DNA of 64,000 nt from Pasteurella oralis (GCF_002850605.1 NZ_NXGB01000001.1:186001-250000); one strand, 5' to 3'; counted from the first letter of the stretch, positions 20,722-32,257 are shown. The notes: generated by a model not told the origin, from the letters alone. Numbers and translations: made by a program.

Positions 20722-20962
20722 AAAATATTGGGAATGAGTTAAATACTTAGGTTTGAATACTGCTATTGTAGTTTTGACTAAGTGAAACGAATAAATAATA
20801 TCCTGATTAAGTTACTTTTCTCTTTTTCACACAATTTTTTATAGTGAATGTTGTAGTTGCTAACTTAGTTAAAGTAACTATCTCAAATTGAATCAAAGAA
20901 TCCGCTATATTCAGGTAGCTTAAGAGAAAAGGATAGTTATAAAGGTAATAAAGGAAAACATT

Positions 20963-21844
20963 ATGGCTTGGATCCAGATTCGAATTAATAGTACAAATAT
21001 ACAAGCAGAACCAATGAGTGATTATTTAGAAGAAATTGGTGCAGTATCTGTCACTTTTATGGATAGTCAAGATACACCAATTTTTGAGCCATTACCGGGT
21101 GAAACGCGCTTATGGGGTAATACTGATGTCGTTGCATTATTTGATGCTGAAACTGATATGCAGCAAATCGTTGAGAACCTTAGAGAAGCGCAATATCTTG
21201 ATGCTAATTCTGCATATAAAATTGAGCAAATTGAAGATAAGGATTGGGAACGGGAATGGATGGATAATTTTCATCCAATGCAATTTGGTCAACGTTTATG
21301 GATTTGTCCAAGTTGGCGTGAGGTTCCTGATGAAAATGCAGTCAATGTGATGCTTGATCCTGGTTTAGCTTTCGGAACAGGGACACATCCGACCACTGCA
21401 TTATGTTTAGAATGGTTAGATGGTTTAGATTTAACCAATAAAACGGTCATTGATTTTGGCTGTGGTTCAGGCATTCTTGCGATTGCAGCATTGAAATTAG
21501 GGGCTAAAAGCGCAATTGGTATTGATATCGACCCACAAGCTATTCTAGCAAGCCGTAATAATGCAGAACAAAATGGGGTTGCAGATCGCTTACAGTTATT
21601 TTTATCTGATGATCAACCTACAGATTTAAAAGCGGATGTTGTGGTTGCAAATATTCTCGCAGGTCCTTTAAAAGCGCTTTATCCCGTGATTAGTCAACTT
21701 GTTAACACCAATGGCGTTTTAGGGCTTTCTGGTATTTTAGCGACGCAAGCATCATCTGTTTGTGAGGCTTATGCACAAAAATTTGCTTTAGAACCTGTGC
21801 AAGAACGCGAAGAATGGTGTCGGATTACGGGAAAAATTAAATAG
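20963..21844 (+). CDS. prmA: Ribosomal protein L11 methyltransferase
   Basis: This 293-residue enzyme has an N-terminal L11-recognition domain (start [12 protein letters not shown]) and a Rossmann methyltransferase domain. [20 protein letters not shown] and the SAM-binding [20 protein letters not shown] are diagnostic. It trimethylates L11 using S-adenosylmethionine. The 241-base upstream gap is AT-rich and I see no other gene in it. In related genomes prmA precedes dusB-fis, as here. Confidence 0.97.
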   Translation: MAWIQIRINSTNIQAEPMSDYLEEIGAVSVTFMDSQDTPIFEPLPGETRLWGNTDVVALFDAETDMQQIVENLREAQYLDANSAYKIEQIEDKDWEREWMDNFHPMQFGQRLWICPSWREVPDENAVNVMLDPGLAFGTGTHPTTALCLEWLDGLDLTNKTVIDFGCGSGILAIAALKLGAKSAIGIDIDPQAILASRNNAEQNGVADRLQLFLSDDQPTDLKADVVVANILAGPLKALYPVISQLVNTNGVLGLSGILATQASSVCEAYAQKFALEPVQEREEWCRITGKIK

Positions 21845-21987
21845 ATAATGAAGCTATATTCTAGTACAAAAATTGAACTGAACAATAAATTGTCAAGTTT
21901 TATTTAAATTTTAATCAAGAAAACGGTTGCATTGTTAATAAAAATCAAAAAACATAAAAAAAATGCTTTTTGTATAAAAAATATGCT

Positions 21988-22022
21988 TTGCAAATGAGGC
22001 AAAAGTGCGTATTATAGCGACC
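21988..22022 (+). promoter_or_regulatory. Strong growth-rate-type promoter of the dusB-fis operon
   Basis: TTGCAA (21988-21993) and TATTAT (22010-22015) are spaced by 16 bases, and the start region that follows is AGCGACCC, a GC-rich discriminator. A-tracts upstream (about 21935-21965) look like an UP element. GC-rich discriminators mark promoters under stringent (ppGpp/DksA) control; this is how fis is regulated in E. coli. Confidence 0.72.
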
Positions 22023-22086
22023 CTTGTCGGTTAGGGTGGGTGTCAAACTGATAATATCAGGATTTATGATGTTTGAGAGGTAGTAA

Positions 22087-23085
22087 ATGCGAATTGGTTC
22101 TTATCAACTTAAAAATCGCATTCTGTTAGCCCCAATGGCGGGAATTACTGATCAACCTTTTCGGCGAATCTGTGCTCATTATGGGGCAGGCTTAACTTTC
22201 TCCGAAATGATGTCAACAAATCCACAAGTTTGGCATACAGAAAAATCGAAGCTGCGTTTGGCTCATCACCAAGAGGCGGGAATTAATGCTGTGCAAATAG
22301 CAGGTTGTAATCCTGATGAAATGGCGAAAGCTGCTCAAGTCAATGTCGAGTATGGGGCAGAACTTATTGATATCAATATGGGGTGTCCTGCCAAAAAAGT
22401 AAATCGTAAAATGGCTGGCTCTGCACTTTTACAATATCCTGATTTGGTTAAACGTATTCTTGATGCTGTTGTTAATGCTGTTTGTGTGCCAGTCACTTTA
22501 AAAATAAGAACTGGTTGGGATCGAGATAACCGAAATTGTGTCGAAATCGCTAGAATTGCAGAGCAATGTGGTGTTCAAGCTTTAACTATCCACGGGCGAA
22601 CAAGGAGTTGTATGTTCGAGGGGGAAGCTGAATATGACAATATCAAAGCGGTTAAGCAACAAATTTCTATTCCTGTCATAGCTAATGGCGACATTACTTC
22701 TGCTGAAAAAGCAAAGTATGTTCTCAACTATACCAACGCAGATGCAATAATGATCGGACGTGGTTCATTAGGCAATCCGTGGCTTTTCCAAGTGATGGAA
22801 GGCTTAATTGAAAAAGACTCGATTGTTTTAGAGCCAAGTTTAAACGAGAAATGTAATGTGATTTTACAGCATATCCAAGACCTTCATCATTTTTATGGTG
22901 CAGAGAAAGGATGTCGTATTGCACGTAAACACGTTGCTTGGTACTTACAGGGAATTCAAGCTAATCCCGTTTTTAGACAGGCTTTTAATGCAATTACTGA
23001 TCCCAAAGAACAATTGATTGCTTTAGAAGATTTTTTTAATTTGATTCTGATGGATAAAGAAAAAAATGTTAGAACAACAACGTAA
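22087..23085 (+). CDS. dusB: tRNA-dihydrouridine synthase B
   Basis: This 332-residue flavoenzyme reduces uridines in the D-loop of tRNAs. The FMN-barrel motifs are complete: [37 protein letters not shown] with the catalytic cysteine, KIRTGWD, HGRTRS and [11 protein letters not shown]. Its 3' end overlaps the fis start by 20 bases, so it is the first gene of the conserved dusB-fis operon and shares the promoter at 21988-22022. Confidence 0.98.
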   Translation: MRIGSYQLKNRILLAPMAGITDQPFRRICAHYGAGLTFSEMMSTNPQVWHTEKSKLRLAHHQEAGINAVQIAGCNPDEMAKAAQVNVEYGAELIDINMGCPAKKVNRKMAGSALLQYPDLVKRILDAVVNAVCVPVTLKIRTGWDRDNRNCVEIARIAEQCGVQALTIHGRTRSCMFEGEAEYDNIKAVKQQISIPVIANGDITSAEKAKYVLNYTNADAIMIGRGSLGNPWLFQVMEGLIEKDSIVLEPSLNEKCNVILQHIQDLHHFYGAEKGCRIARKHVAWYLQGIQANPVFRQAFNAITDPKEQLIALEDFFNLILMDKEKNVRTTT

Positions 23086-23365
23086 TCCAGCTGATGCATT
23101 AACTGTATCAGTGTTAAATTCACAATCTCAGGTAACAAATAAACCATTACGCGATTCAGTGAAACAAGCATTGCGAAATTATTTATCGCAATTAGATGGT
23201 CAGGATGTCAATGAGCTTTATGAATTGGTATTAGCGGAAGTTGAGCACCCTATGCTAGATATGGTCATGCAATATACGCGTGGTAACCAAACTCGTGCAG
23301 CGACAATGCTAGGCATTAATCGCGGAACTTTGCGTAAAAAACTAAAAAAATACGGCATGGGTTAA
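23066..23365 (+). CDS. fis: DNA-binding protein Fis
   Basis: This 99-residue nucleoid protein bends DNA and activates rRNA promoters. The C-terminal helix-turn-helix is nearly invariant ([20 protein letters not shown], ending KKYGMG), and the beta-hairpin region precedes it. It is translated from within the dusB 3' end. Growth-phase control is expected from the shared promoter. A strong terminator follows. Confidence 0.99.
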   Translation: MLEQQRNPADALTVSVLNSQSQVTNKPLRDSVKQALRNYLSQLDGQDVNELYELVLAEVEHPMLDMVMQYTRGNQTRAATMLGINRGTLRKKLKKYGMG

Positions 23366-23401
23366 TTAGCCATTGTATTTTTAATTAATTTTTAGTTAGA
23401 G

Positions 23402-23427
23402 AAGGCGAACTTAGGTTCGCCTTTTTC
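23402..23427 (+). terminator. dusB-fis operon terminator
   Basis: AAGGCGAAC (23402-23410) pairs with GTTCGCCTT (23415-23423) around TTAG, followed by TTTC. The stem is GC-rich and well formed. Confidence 0.95.
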
Positions 23428-23765
23428 TATATAGCTCCAGTTTGTTCATCAATCATTTTAGCGAGTTAGTAAAAGCTGAAATCTTGTTCTAATAAAGAGC
23501 ATCATGTTTGTATTCAGCAATTTTAAATAAATGATTTTAACTTGCAGACACAAGCTATTGTGTTGCCACAGTCATTTCAAATGGTACTTGTTGTATTTGC
23601 TGACATAATAACAAGCTATCTTATAAAATTTTGCCAAAATTGACCGCACTTTGATTCTCGCTGGGTGGGATATAAATATCCGCGCAAACGTTTTCGTTTC
23701 AAGTAAATTTCCTTTATAATAACCTACAATTTTTTCAATTTATTTAACTCAACAGGGCTAATCCT
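23428..23765 (+). promoter_or_regulatory. purL upstream region with PurR operator and promoter
   Basis: After the fis terminator there is no gene. An uptake sequence lies at 23643-23651. A near-consensus PurR box, GCGCAAACGTTTTCGT, lies at 23682-23697 and overlaps the -35 position of a promoter whose -10 is TATAAT at 23715-23720. The operator sits where hypoxanthine/guanine-bound PurR would block RNA polymerase. The stretch 23430-23640 shows nothing I can assign. Confidence 0.85.
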
Positions 23766-26700
23766 ATGTTACAAATTTTTCGTGGTTCTCCTGCGCTTTC
23801 TGAATTCCGTTTAAATCAATTAGCAACGACTTTCCAAAAATCTAGGTTGCCAGTGAAATCTTGTTATGCCGAATATTTACACTTTGCGAATTTGGTTGAA
23901 ACGTTAACTGAAGAAGAAACGGCTAAATTAGATCAGCTGTTGCATTATGGACCAACACTCGCTGAGCATGAACCTGTAGGAGAATGTTTTATCGTGATTC
24001 CTCGTATTGGAACGATTTCTTCTTGGTCATCAAAAGCGACAGATATTGCACATAATTGTCGTTTAAATAAAGTGAATCGTTTAGAACGTGGATTAGCATT
24101 CTATTTTGAATTTGAACGTACTTTAACTGAAGAAGAGCAACAAAAATTAGTTTCACATATTCACGATAGAATGTTAGAAGGTATCATCCGTAAGCCAGAA
24201 GAGGCACAAACCTTATTTGACCAGCAAGAACCAAAACCATTTACGACAGTTGATATTCTTACTGGCGGTCGTCAAGCGCTAGAAAGTGCTAATGTTGAAT
24301 TGGGTTTAGCTTTAGCAGAAGATGAAATTGATTATTTGCTCGAAAATTTCACTGCACTTGGACGTAATCCAAATGACATTGAGCTTTATATGTTCGCACA
24401 GGCAAACTCAGAGCATTGCCGCCATAAAATTTTTAATGCAGACTGGATCATTGATGGTGAAAAACAAGAAAAATCCTTGTTTAAAATGATTAAAAATACC
24501 TTTGAGAAAACCCCAGATCATGTGCTTTCTGCCTATAAAGATAACGCCGCAGTGATGGAAGGATCAAAAGTGGGGCGCTTCTTCCCGGATCAAGATGGGC
24601 AGTATCGCTATCACAATGAAGATACGCATATCTTAATGAAAGTGGAAACCCACAACCACCCAACCGCGATTTCACCCTTCCCTGGGGCGGCAACAGGATC
24701 TGGTGGTGAGATCCGTGATGAAGGCGCAACGGGACGTGGTGCCAAACCAAAAGCGGGTTTAGTGGGCTTTTCGGTATCTAATTTGGTGATCCCAGGTTTT
24801 GAACAAGCTTGGGAAAATCCAGTGTCTAAACCAAATCGCATTGCTTCTGCGCTCGATATTATGATCGAAGGACCTTTAGGCGGTGCAGCATTTAACAACG
24901 AATTTGGTCGCCCTGCGTTATTGGGTTATTTCCGTACTTATGAAGAAAAAGTCAAGAGTTTTGCGGGCGAAGAAGTGCGTGGTTACCACAAGCCAATCAT
25001 GTTAGCCGGCGGGATTGGGAATATCCGTGCGGAACACGTGCAAAAAGGCGAAATTCCTGTCGGGGCAAAACTGATCGTATTAGGAGGACCTGCCATGAAC
25101 ATTGGTTTAGGTGGTGGTGCAGCATCTTCCATGGCATCAGGCAAATCAAAAGAAGATTTAGATTTTGCTTCGGTACAACGGGATAACCCAGAAATGGAAC
25201 GTCGTTGCCAAGAAGTGATCGACCGTTGCTGGCAGTTAGGTGAGGATAACCCCATTCTCTTTATTCACGATGTGGGTGCAGGTGGTTTATCGAATGCGAT
25301 GCCAGAACTCGTACATGATGGCGGTCGTGGCGGGAAATTTGAACTACGCAAGATCTTAAGTGATGAACGTGGTATGAGCCCGTTAGAAATTTGGTGTAAC
25401 GAATCGCAAGAACGTTATGTGTTAGCGGTCGCCCCTGAAAAACTCGAATTATTTACCGCACTTTGTGAGCGTGAACGAGCGCCCTTTGCTGTGATTGGTG
25501 AAGCCACAGAACAAGAGCATTTAACCTTACATGATGATCATTTTGACAATAACCCAATTGATTTACCAATGAATGTGTTATTGGGCAAAACGCCGAAAAT
25601 GACCCGTGATGTCATATCCAAAACCGTAGAAGGTACTGCTTTAGATCACTCACAAATCGACTTAAAAGAGGCGTTCCACCGAGTGTTACGCTTACCTGTA
25701 GTGGCAGAAAAAACCTTCTTAATTACCATTGGTGATCGTTCTGTTACCGGTATGGTGGCACGTGATCAAATGGTCGGTCCATGGCAAATTCCAGTGGCAG
25801 ACTGTGCAGTCACTACAGCAAGTTTAGACAGCTATCACGGTGAAGCCATGTCAATGGGTGAACGTGCACCCGTAGCCTTATTAGATTTCGCTGCCTCGGC
25901 GCGTTTAGCGGTGGCAGAATCGATAACCAATATTGCAGCAACTAACATTGGCGACATTAAACGTATTAAATTATCAGCGAACTGGATGTCTGCCGCAGGT
26001 CACGAAGGGGAGGATGCCGGCTTATATCAAGCGGTGAAAGCCGTAGGTGAAGAACTTTGTCCACAACTTGGCTTAACCATTCCCGTGGGCAAAGACTCTA
26101 TGTCAATGAAAACCACGTGGCATGAAAACGGTGAGCAAAAAACCGTGACGGCACCTTTATCCTTAGTCATCAGTGCATTCGCACGTGTAGAAGATGTCCA
26201 CAAAACAGTCACACCACAATTACGTACCGATAAAGGTCACAGCCGCTTATTATTAATTGACTTAGGCGAAGGCAAAAATCGCCTAGGGGCAACCGCACTT
26301 GCGCAAGTGTATAAACAACTCGGTGATCAACCAGCGGATGTAGTAAATGTTGAAAATCTGAAACACTTCTTCAATGCCATGCAAGCGTTGGTGGCAGAGC
26401 AAAAACTCTTGGCGTACCACGATCGTTCAGACGGTGGTTTAATCGCCACTCTTGCCGAAATGGCGTTTGCGGGTAACTGTGGTTTATCGATCCATATCAG
26501 CGCATTAGGCGATAACGATCTTGCCGTGTTATTTAACGAAGAATTAGGCGCGGTGATTCAAGTGCGTGAGAGCGATTTAAGCTATGTACGTGATGTTTTA
26601 TCACAACATGGTTTAATCCACTTAACCAAAGAATTGGGCGAAGTGACGACAGAAGATCGCATCGAAATTTCCCGTGGCACTAAATTATTATTTAGCCAAA

Positions 26701-27659
26701 AACGTTCGGAGTTACGTGGCATTTGGGCGGAATTAACCCACCAAATGCAACGTTTACGTGATAACCCAGAATGTGCTGACCAAGAGTTCGAGGCGAAAAA
26801 AGATCCTGACAATAAAGGTTTCTCTGCCTATTTAACCTACGACATTAACGAAGATATTGCTGCACCTTACATTGTCACTGGCAAGAAACCGCGCATTGCG
26901 ATCTTACGTGAACAAGGGGTCAATAGCCATTACGAAATGGCTGCAGCCTTTGACCGTGCAGGCTTTGACGCCATTGACGTACATATGAGCGATTTACATA
27001 ACGCTCGTCATCACTTAAAAGACTTCAATGCGTTAGTGGCATGTGGTGGTTTCTCTTATGGTGATGTGCTTGGCGCAGGTGGTGGTTGGGCGAAATCCAT
27101 CCTATTTAACCCAATGTTGCGTGATCAATTTAGCGAATTCTTTGCCAATCCAAACACCCTCACTTTAGGGGTGTGTAACGGTTGCCAGATGGTTTCCAAT
27201 CTTGCTGAAATTATCCCAGGTACAGAAGCTTGGCCACGTTTCGTGCGTAATAAATCCGAACGTTTCGAAGCGCGTGCAGCACTGGTACGTATCAATGATA
27301 CCAACTCAGTTTGGTTCCAAGGCATGGCGGGTTCACATATGCCAATCGCAGTGTCGCACGGTGAAGGACGTGTCGAGTTTAAACACGCTCAACAGTTACA
27401 GATGTTAAAAGATCAACACTTAATCGTGGCGCAATACATCGACAACAACCTCAATCCAACGGAAATCTACCCAGCCAATCCGAACGGCTCCGTAGAAGGT
27501 ATCACCGCATTGTCCAACCAAGACGGACGTGTCGCCATCATGATGCCACACCCAGAACGTGTATTCCGCACCGTATCCAACTCATGGTATCCAGAAGATT
27601 GGAGTGAAGATGGGGCGTGGATGAGATTGTTTAGAAATGCACGGATTAGTTTGAAATAA
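23766..27659 (+). CDS. purL: Phosphoribosylformylglycinamidine synthase (FGAM synthase), large form
   Basis: This 1297-residue fusion enzyme of purine synthesis converts FGAR to FGAM using glutamine and ATP. The N-terminal and AIRS-type synthase halves contain [16 protein letters not shown] and [21 protein letters not shown] (quoted in part). The C-terminal glutamine amidotransferase domain starts near residue 1040 and has [12 protein letters not shown] with the catalytic cysteine and a later PHPER. Length matches the single-chain type. It is repressed by PurR through the box upstream. From about 24.5 kb the codons become clearly more GC-rich than in the first 700 bases or the neighbours. Confidence 0.99.
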   Translation: MLQIFRGSPALSEFRLNQLATTFQKSRLPVKSCYAEYLHFANLVETLTEEETAKLDQLLHYGPTLAEHEPVGECFIVIPRIGTISSWSSKATDIAHNCRLNKVNRLERGLAFYFEFERTLTEEEQQKLVSHIHDRMLEGIIRKPEEAQTLFDQQEPKPFTTVDILTGGRQALESANVELGLALAEDEIDYLLENFTALGRNPNDIELYMFAQANSEHCRHKIFNADWIIDGEKQEKSLFKMIKNTFEKTPDHVLSAYKDNAAVMEGSKVGRFFPDQDGQYRYHNEDTHILMKVETHNHPTAISPFPGAATGSGGEIRDEGATGRGAKPKAGLVGFSVSNLVIPGFEQAWENPVSKPNRIASALDIMIEGPLGGAAFNNEFGRPALLGYFRTYEEKVKSFAGEEVRGYHKPIMLAGGIGNIRAEHVQKGEIPVGAKLIVLGGPAMNIGLGGGAASSMASGKSKEDLDFASVQRDNPEMERRCQEVIDRCWQLGEDNPILFIHDVGAGGLSNAMPELVHDGGRGGKFELRKILSDERGMSPLEIWCNESQERYVLAVAPEKLELFTALCERERAPFAVIGEATEQEHLTLHDDHFDNNPIDLPMNVLLGKTPKMTRDVISKTVEGTALDHSQIDLKEAFHRVLRLPVVAEKTFLITIGDRSVTGMVARDQMVGPWQIPVADCAVTTASLDSYHGEAMSMGERAPVALLDFAASARLAVAESITNIAATNIGDIKRIKLSANWMSAAGHEGEDAGLYQAVKAVGEELCPQLGLTIPVGKDSMSMKTTWHENGEQKTVTAPLSLVISAFARVEDVHKTVTPQLRTDKGHSRLLLIDLGEGKNRLGATALAQVYKQLGDQPADVVNVENLKHFFNAMQALVAEQKLLAYHDRSDGGLIATLAEMAFAGNCGLSIHISALGDNDLAVLFNEELGAVIQVRESDLSYVRDVLSQHGLIHLTKELGEVTTEDRIEISRGTKLLFSQKRSELRGIWAELTHQMQRLRDNPECADQEFEAKKDPDNKGFSAYLTYDINEDIAAPYIVTGKKPRIAILREQGVNSHYEMAAAFDRAGFDAIDVHMSDLHNARHHLKDFNALVACGGFSYGDVLGAGGGWAKSILFNPMLRDQFSEFFANPNTLTLGVCNGCQMVSNLAEIIPGTEAWPRFVRNKSERFEARAALVRINDTNSVWFQGMAGSHMPIAVSHGEGRVEFKHAQQLQMLKDQHLIVAQYIDNNLNPTEIYPANPNGSVEGITALSNQDGRVAIMMPHPERVFRTVSNSWYPEDWSEDGAWMRLFRNARISLK

Positions 27660-27690
27660 TGTGAATTAGCTCACTGAAATTTTTCTGAAT

Positions 27691-27726
27691 AAATGGATAA
27701 TAAAAAAATTTATTATCCATTTTTTA
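27691..27726 (+). terminator. purL terminator
   Basis: AAATGGATAATAAA (27691-27704) and its exact complement (27709-27722) form a 14-bp stem with an A4 loop, followed by TTTATC. Confidence 0.88.
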
Positions 27727-27751
27727 TCGTTATCAAAATAAGGAATGTTAT

Positions 27752-30526
27752 ATGTTGAGAGGCTCTGAATGGGGGCGTTGGGATCTCCATGTTCATACTA
27801 AAAATACAGCAAAGAATGATCAATTTGAATCTAAAGATATGAATGAATATTGTGAGATTCTATTTAGAAAGGCAATTGAAAAAGATATTAAAGTAATTGG
27901 GATAACAGATTATCTTAATATTGATAATTATAAAAAAGTTTTAAATTTTAAGGAGAATATTTATATAAATAATAAATTTACAGATGATGAGAAAGATAAG
28001 GTTAGTGATATTTTTATTATTCCTAATATTGAGTTAAGATTAGATAAAATAGCGAGAAAATCTTTGATTAATATTCATATATTATTTAACCCAGCATTTA
28101 TAGAGGAAGTGGAAAATAGTCTGCTTACAAAAATTGAATTTCCTATCAGCACTGATTCGAGTGCTTCATTAAATCGACATGGCTTAATTAAACTAGGGAA
28201 ACATAGAAACTCTAGACTTAATGATGAAGAAGCATATCTTGAAGGAATAAAGCATTTTTGTGTAGATTATAATAGGCTAATTAAAATTATTAACGAAAAT
28301 AAATTATTAAAAGAAAATTGTCTGGTTTTTGTTGCAAATGGTGATAATGATGGTGTTTCAGGATTAAAAACTCACGAAGAACTCTTAGGTAGTACTAGTT
28401 CTAATTCAGAGTTGAGAGACTCAATTTATAGACAAGCGGACGGAATTTTTTCATCTAAAATAAGTGATCGAAATTATTTTTTAGGTAATGGAAAGGATAG
28501 CTCTGAAAAAATAATTGATAGATTAGGCTTTTTGAAACCTTGTATCCACGGAAGTGATGCTCATACTGAGAATAAGCTTTTTGAACCCGATCAGCAACGT
28601 TATTGTTGGATAAAAGCAGATCCAACTTTTGAAGGTTTAAAACAAATTCTCTATGAACCTGAGAGTCGAGTTCATATAGGCGCTACAGTTCCAGAATTTA
28701 AAAATGATTATGAAGTAATTGATCATATAAAACTAGATAATCTAGCTGATAATGACGTAGCTAATGAATATATATATTTTAATCAGAATTTAACTACAAT
28801 TATAGGTGGACGTTCATCTGGAAAATCTACTCTTTTACAATGCTTAGCTAAAAAACTGAATAAGCCTTTAGCTGGAAATGAAGAAAGCGAAAATAAACTC
28901 TCTCATATAGAAAAATTATCTAGTAATTTACAAATTATTTGGAAAGATGGGAAAGAGGATAACTCAAGGAGAGTTGAGTATTTTTATCAAGGGCATATGT
29001 ACCAAAAATCAACAAATAAAGGCATTGAAGATATTATTAAGGACATATTATTACAACAAAAAACGGATATTTTTGATAAATATGATGAGGCAATAGGCAA
29101 TATTAAAATTAGTAACACTGCTAATTTAACTGAGTATTCTAATGCTCAAGAAAAGATAAAGGTTCTTAATCAATCATTAGAAAAACTTGGTAATTATAAT
29201 GATGTTCTATCTCAAATAGCTAATTTAAATGAAAAAATTAATCAGCTCAATTTATCTGAGTTAAATGAACAGGATTTAGAATACTATAATAATAAAAATA
29301 AGGTATTTTTAGAAAACCATGAAAAATTTGATAAGATAACTAGTATATTGAATAAGTTAGATACTCTAAGAATAGCTGATATTTTCAGCTTCCAAATTAA
29401 ACCTGGTATACCTTCATATATAGATATTCCTTGGAATCTTTCTCATGATCTTTGTGATATCCCAAAATATATAGAAAGTAAAATTAATGAAAGTCAGAAA
29501 GAGTATAGAAACAAATTAGTGGATGAGATAGATAGATTGTCTATATTGAATAGCGAAATAGAGAATGACGCTCTATTTAATAGAGTTAAGAGTTTATTAG
29601 AAAAATCTTTGCAAGCTACTCCTATATTAAATCAGCTTGAGCAAGAAAAAACTAAGAAAATTGCTATTGAAGAGATTAATACCGAAATTAAATCATTAGA
29701 AAGATTAGCCGATGAGAAATATAACAATATAGAAAATAATTGGCGATTAATGTTTGATGAGTTAGATAATTTAATTGATTCTATAAATCAAATGCCATTT
29801 AATGAAGAACAACTAATAATAAAATCTAGTCAAGAGTTTCAAGTAATTTCTTTTAAAGGATTCATTGAAGGATTTATTGATCAAAGATCTGGGCTGGCTC
29901 AACGTTTAGTTTCTGAAATACCTTTAATAAAAAATAAAATGGAGCTATATCAATTTTTTAATGAAATAAGAGATGGATTAACTAATCGGAGTATAAAACT
30001 AAGAAATAATCTTTCTCTACAGGAATTTATTACTAAGTTTTTTAGTGACTCTTGGTTTAAATTAAAATACGATGTTATCTATGATGAAGATAGCTATAAT
30101 AATATGTCGCAAGGTAAAAAGGCATTCGTAGTATTAAAACTTAATTTAGAGTGTAGCGATAGTAAATGCCCCATTATTATTGATCAACCAGAAGATGATC
30201 TAGATAATAGAGCTATTTATTCAGAACTAGTAAGTTATCTTAAGGCGAAAAAATCAGAGCGGCAAATAATCTTGGTTACTCACAACCCAAATGTTGTTAT
30301 AAATGCTGATAGTGAACTAGTTATTGTTGCAAATCAACATGGTTCTAAATCATTTAATACAAATGGCAAGAAGTTTGAATATATAAGTGGTAGTATTGAA
30401 AGCATTAAAGCAGAGAAAGAAAGCACTTTAACTCTTGCTAAAAAAAGTATTAGGGAACATATTTGTGAAATCTTAGAAGGTGGTGAGCAGGCATTCAAGT
30501 TAAGAGAAAGGAAATATAGTTTTTAA
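27752..30526 (+). CDS. PHP-domain and SMC/RloC-like ATPase fusion (TrlF-like), putative defence protein
   Basis: This 924-residue protein has two parts. The N-terminal PHP-type metal phosphoesterase domain (about residues 1-300) has WDLHVHT with H13 and H15, GITDYLN near residue 50, and CIHGSDAH with H266, D269 and H271. The second part is an ABC/AAA-like ATPase split by long coiled coils (about 400-780). It has Walker A GGRSSGKST at 352-360, signature-like SQGKK at 786-790, Walker B IIIDQPEDDLDN with D811, and the H-loop LVTHNPN with H844. This layout fits the family annotated as TrlF-like ATPases; the name is from memory and the function uncertain. It stands alone between two terminators, is strongly AT-rich (10 G/C in the 60 bases 29281-29340) and has no uptake sequence, so it was probably acquired. 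Defence by nucleic-acid or nucleotide cleavage is inferred. Confidence 0.8.
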   Translation: MLRGSEWGRWDLHVHTKNTAKNDQFESKDMNEYCEILFRKAIEKDIKVIGITDYLNIDNYKKVLNFKENIYINNKFTDDEKDKVSDIFIIPNIELRLDKIARKSLINIHILFNPAFIEEVENSLLTKIEFPISTDSSASLNRHGLIKLGKHRNSRLNDEEAYLEGIKHFCVDYNRLIKIINENKLLKENCLVFVANGDNDGVSGLKTHEELLGSTSSNSELRDSIYRQADGIFSSKISDRNYFLGNGKDSSEKIIDRLGFLKPCIHGSDAHTENKLFEPDQQRYCWIKADPTFEGLKQILYEPESRVHIGATVPEFKNDYEVIDHIKLDNLADNDVANEYIYFNQNLTTIIGGRSSGKSTLLQCLAKKLNKPLAGNEESENKLSHIEKLSSNLQIIWKDGKEDNSRRVEYFYQGHMYQKSTNKGIEDIIKDILLQQKTDIFDKYDEAIGNIKISNTANLTEYSNAQEKIKVLNQSLEKLGNYNDVLSQIANLNEKINQLNLSELNEQDLEYYNNKNKVFLENHEKFDKITSILNKLDTLRIADIFSFQIKPGIPSYIDIPWNLSHDLCDIPKYIESKINESQKEYRNKLVDEIDRLSILNSEIENDALFNRVKSLLEKSLQATPILNQLEQEKTKKIAIEEINTEIKSLERLADEKYNNIENNWRLMFDELDNLIDSINQMPFNEEQLIIKSSQEFQVISFKGFIEGFIDQRSGLAQRLVSEIPLIKNKMELYQFFNEIRDGLTNRSIKLRNNLSLQEFITKFFSDSWFKLKYDVIYDEDSYNNMSQGKKAFVVLKLNLECSDSKCPIIIDQPEDDLDNRAIYSELVSYLKAKKSERQIILVTHNPNVVINADSELVIVANQHGSKSFNTNGKKFEYISGSIESIKAEKESTLTLAKKSIREHICEILEGGEQAFKLRERKYSF

Positions 30527-30540
30527 TCAAATGGTTAGAT

Positions 30541-30570
30541 GGCGCTCGTGTTTCACGAGTGCCTTTTTCT
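30541..30570 (+). terminator. Terminator of the PHP-ATPase gene
   Basis: GGCGCTCGTG (30541-30550) and CACGAGTGCC (30554-30563) form a 10-bp stem with one G-T pair and a TTT loop, followed by TTTTTC. It closes the single-gene unit. Confidence 0.9.
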
Positions 30571-30710
30571 TTTCTTTAGAATATAAAATATTCATCACAA
30601 ACCACAACATAAATAACCGCGATCAACAACATATTTCAGATATAACAGTTTTTTAATCAATACTATCGTATAATAAACAAGCTGTTTTTGCTTTTATTAG
30701 GATTTTATTT

Positions 30711-31172
30711 ATGAAAAAACGTCAATACCTCCAGTCCCTATATGTTGTTCTTTTGGGAAGTCTTTGTTGGTTAAGTGTCAATGCTCAATCTCAGTTATTC
30801 ACGCCAGAGCAAATAACTAAAATTGAAAATAAATTGATTGGAAAGCACAAACTTTCTTTACAGTGGGTGAGTTGGGAAAAGCTTGGCTCAGTGGATATCT
30901 TAAGAGATGCCGATGGGTTAAGTATTGAAGGGATACAAGAGTTAAATGGGAATTTTGTCTCTTTATTTGGCAGAATTAAAGTGATCGATGAAAACGCATT
31001 TCTTTTTACAGGGGAAATTGTCACGCGTGTTGATCATATTAACAATGGCAAAGCATGTACACGACAGGGTACGTATGAATTTCGGGCGACAGGCAAACGC
31101 AAATATTGGCGTTTACAACAAATGGAGAATCCTTGTGAACTTGTGGCTGATTATGTTGATGTGTATTTTTAG
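30711..31172 (+). CDS. Secreted protein of unknown function
   Basis: This 153-residue protein has a clear Sec signal peptide (MKKRQYLQSL, hydrophobic core, cleavage probably after VNA near residue 25). The mature part is about 128 residues, with two late cysteines (ACTRQG and NPCEL) that could form a disulfide, and a likely beta-rich fold (GRIKVIDENAFLFTGEIV). No lipobox is present, so it is probably periplasmic. I do not recognise the family. An AGGATT site precedes the ATG; the next gene starts 59 bases on, after an uptake sequence at 31207-31215. Confidence 0.75.
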   Translation: MKKRQYLQSLYVVLLGSLCWLSVNAQSQLFTPEQITKIENKLIGKHKLSLQWVSWEKLGSVDILRDADGLSIEGIQELNGNFVSLFGRIKVIDENAFLFTGEIVTRVDHINNGKACTRQGTYEFRATGKRKYWRLQQMENPCELVADYVDVYF

Positions 31173-31231
31173 TGAGTAAAGTATGCTAGAAATTTCTGCA
31201 AATTTGACCGCACTTTTTAACGGAGAGCAAG

Positions 31232-32257
31232 ATGACGTTAATTGAAAAGCTGAAGAAGATTGAAGACTATGTTTTACAACATAGCCAATACCGTTTTTAT
31301 TTCGCTAAATCACCATTTGGTATGGCGTTAAAGGCACAATATTACTATTATCCTGAAGATATTCCTGAAGCCACTAAAGATTTGGGTACGCATTTCTTAA
31401 CTCAAGCGGGCTATGAAGATTTTTATACGCCGCTTGCAGAACTGATGAGCAAGGCGAATATCACACCACCTAGCCCTGCGGAGATGATTGAGGGAGACAA
31501 TTGGCGATTTTTTGCGATTAAATTCAATTTCTTTTCTCCGCTAAATCCAGCATTGAAGAAATACTATAATACAGAATATGTCACTTTTATTTGCATACCT
31601 TGCCAAGATCATGAAGGTAAGGATGATATGGAGTTGCTTTATACCTCACCAACAACGGGCAATCTATTCAAAGAAATGCGTAATAGCCAGTTGCTAGATC
31701 CAAGTCAGGACACTTATCATGCTTATCTGCAATTACTTGAAGAAGCTGTCGATTTTATGTGCGAAAAATTAGATATTGATGCAGCAGAACCAATTGACGT
31801 TACAGAAGCGTTGCATGAGTTCACTACTTTATTAAATGTTCATGATAAAGAGGAATTTAAAAAACGTTATCAACAAATTCAAGAGGCGCCTGAAAAATGC
31901 CTACTGGATTTAGTCGAACAAGGCTATGCAGCGGAAGGTGATAAACCTGAATTAGCATTTTTAAGCTATCGCTTCTTATTGCTACCAATGTTAACAGCGC
32001 TTGATACGGATTGGCGTATTGATAATGAAGAGTTAAGTGAATACTTATCAGAGGTGATTGGTAAAAAATTCAAATTACCGAAAAAAGCGCTTGAACCTTA
32101 TGAAATTATCGAGCGTTTAGAGAAAAAGAGTGACTATACGTTGTTAAATATTGAAACAGAACAAGACTCATATTGCCTATTTGTTTGTAAACAGCGAGAT
32201 AAAAAGCGGATTTTACAGCTAGCAAGAGTGTTAGATTTGGATATTGTGCCTTTTTAA
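31232..32257 (+). CDS. Conserved hypothetical cytoplasmic protein
   Basis: This 341-residue soluble, acidic protein has no signal peptide or transmembrane segment. The start follows GGAGA and gives [15 protein letters not shown]. The C-terminal 100 residues (from about [15 protein letters not shown], ending [14 protein letters not shown] then [10 protein letters not shown]) form a compact alpha/beta unit that faintly recalls DUF6630-type domains; I am not sure of that. No catalytic motif is evident. It may be cotranscribed with the preceding secreted-protein gene. Confidence 0.7.
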   Translation: MTLIEKLKKIEDYVLQHSQYRFYFAKSPFGMALKAQYYYYPEDIPEATKDLGTHFLTQAGYEDFYTPLAELMSKANITPPSPAEMIEGDNWRFFAIKFNFFSPLNPALKKYYNTEYVTFICIPCQDHEGKDDMELLYTSPTTGNLFKEMRNSQLLDPSQDTYHAYLQLLEEAVDFMCEKLDIDAAEPIDVTEALHEFTTLLNVHDKEEFKKRYQQIQEAPEKCLLDLVEQGYAAEGDKPELAFLSYRFLLLPMLTALDTDWRIDNEELSEYLSEVIGKKFKLPKKALEPYEIIERLEKKSDYTLLNIETEQDSYCLFVCKQRDKKRILQLARVLDLDIVPF

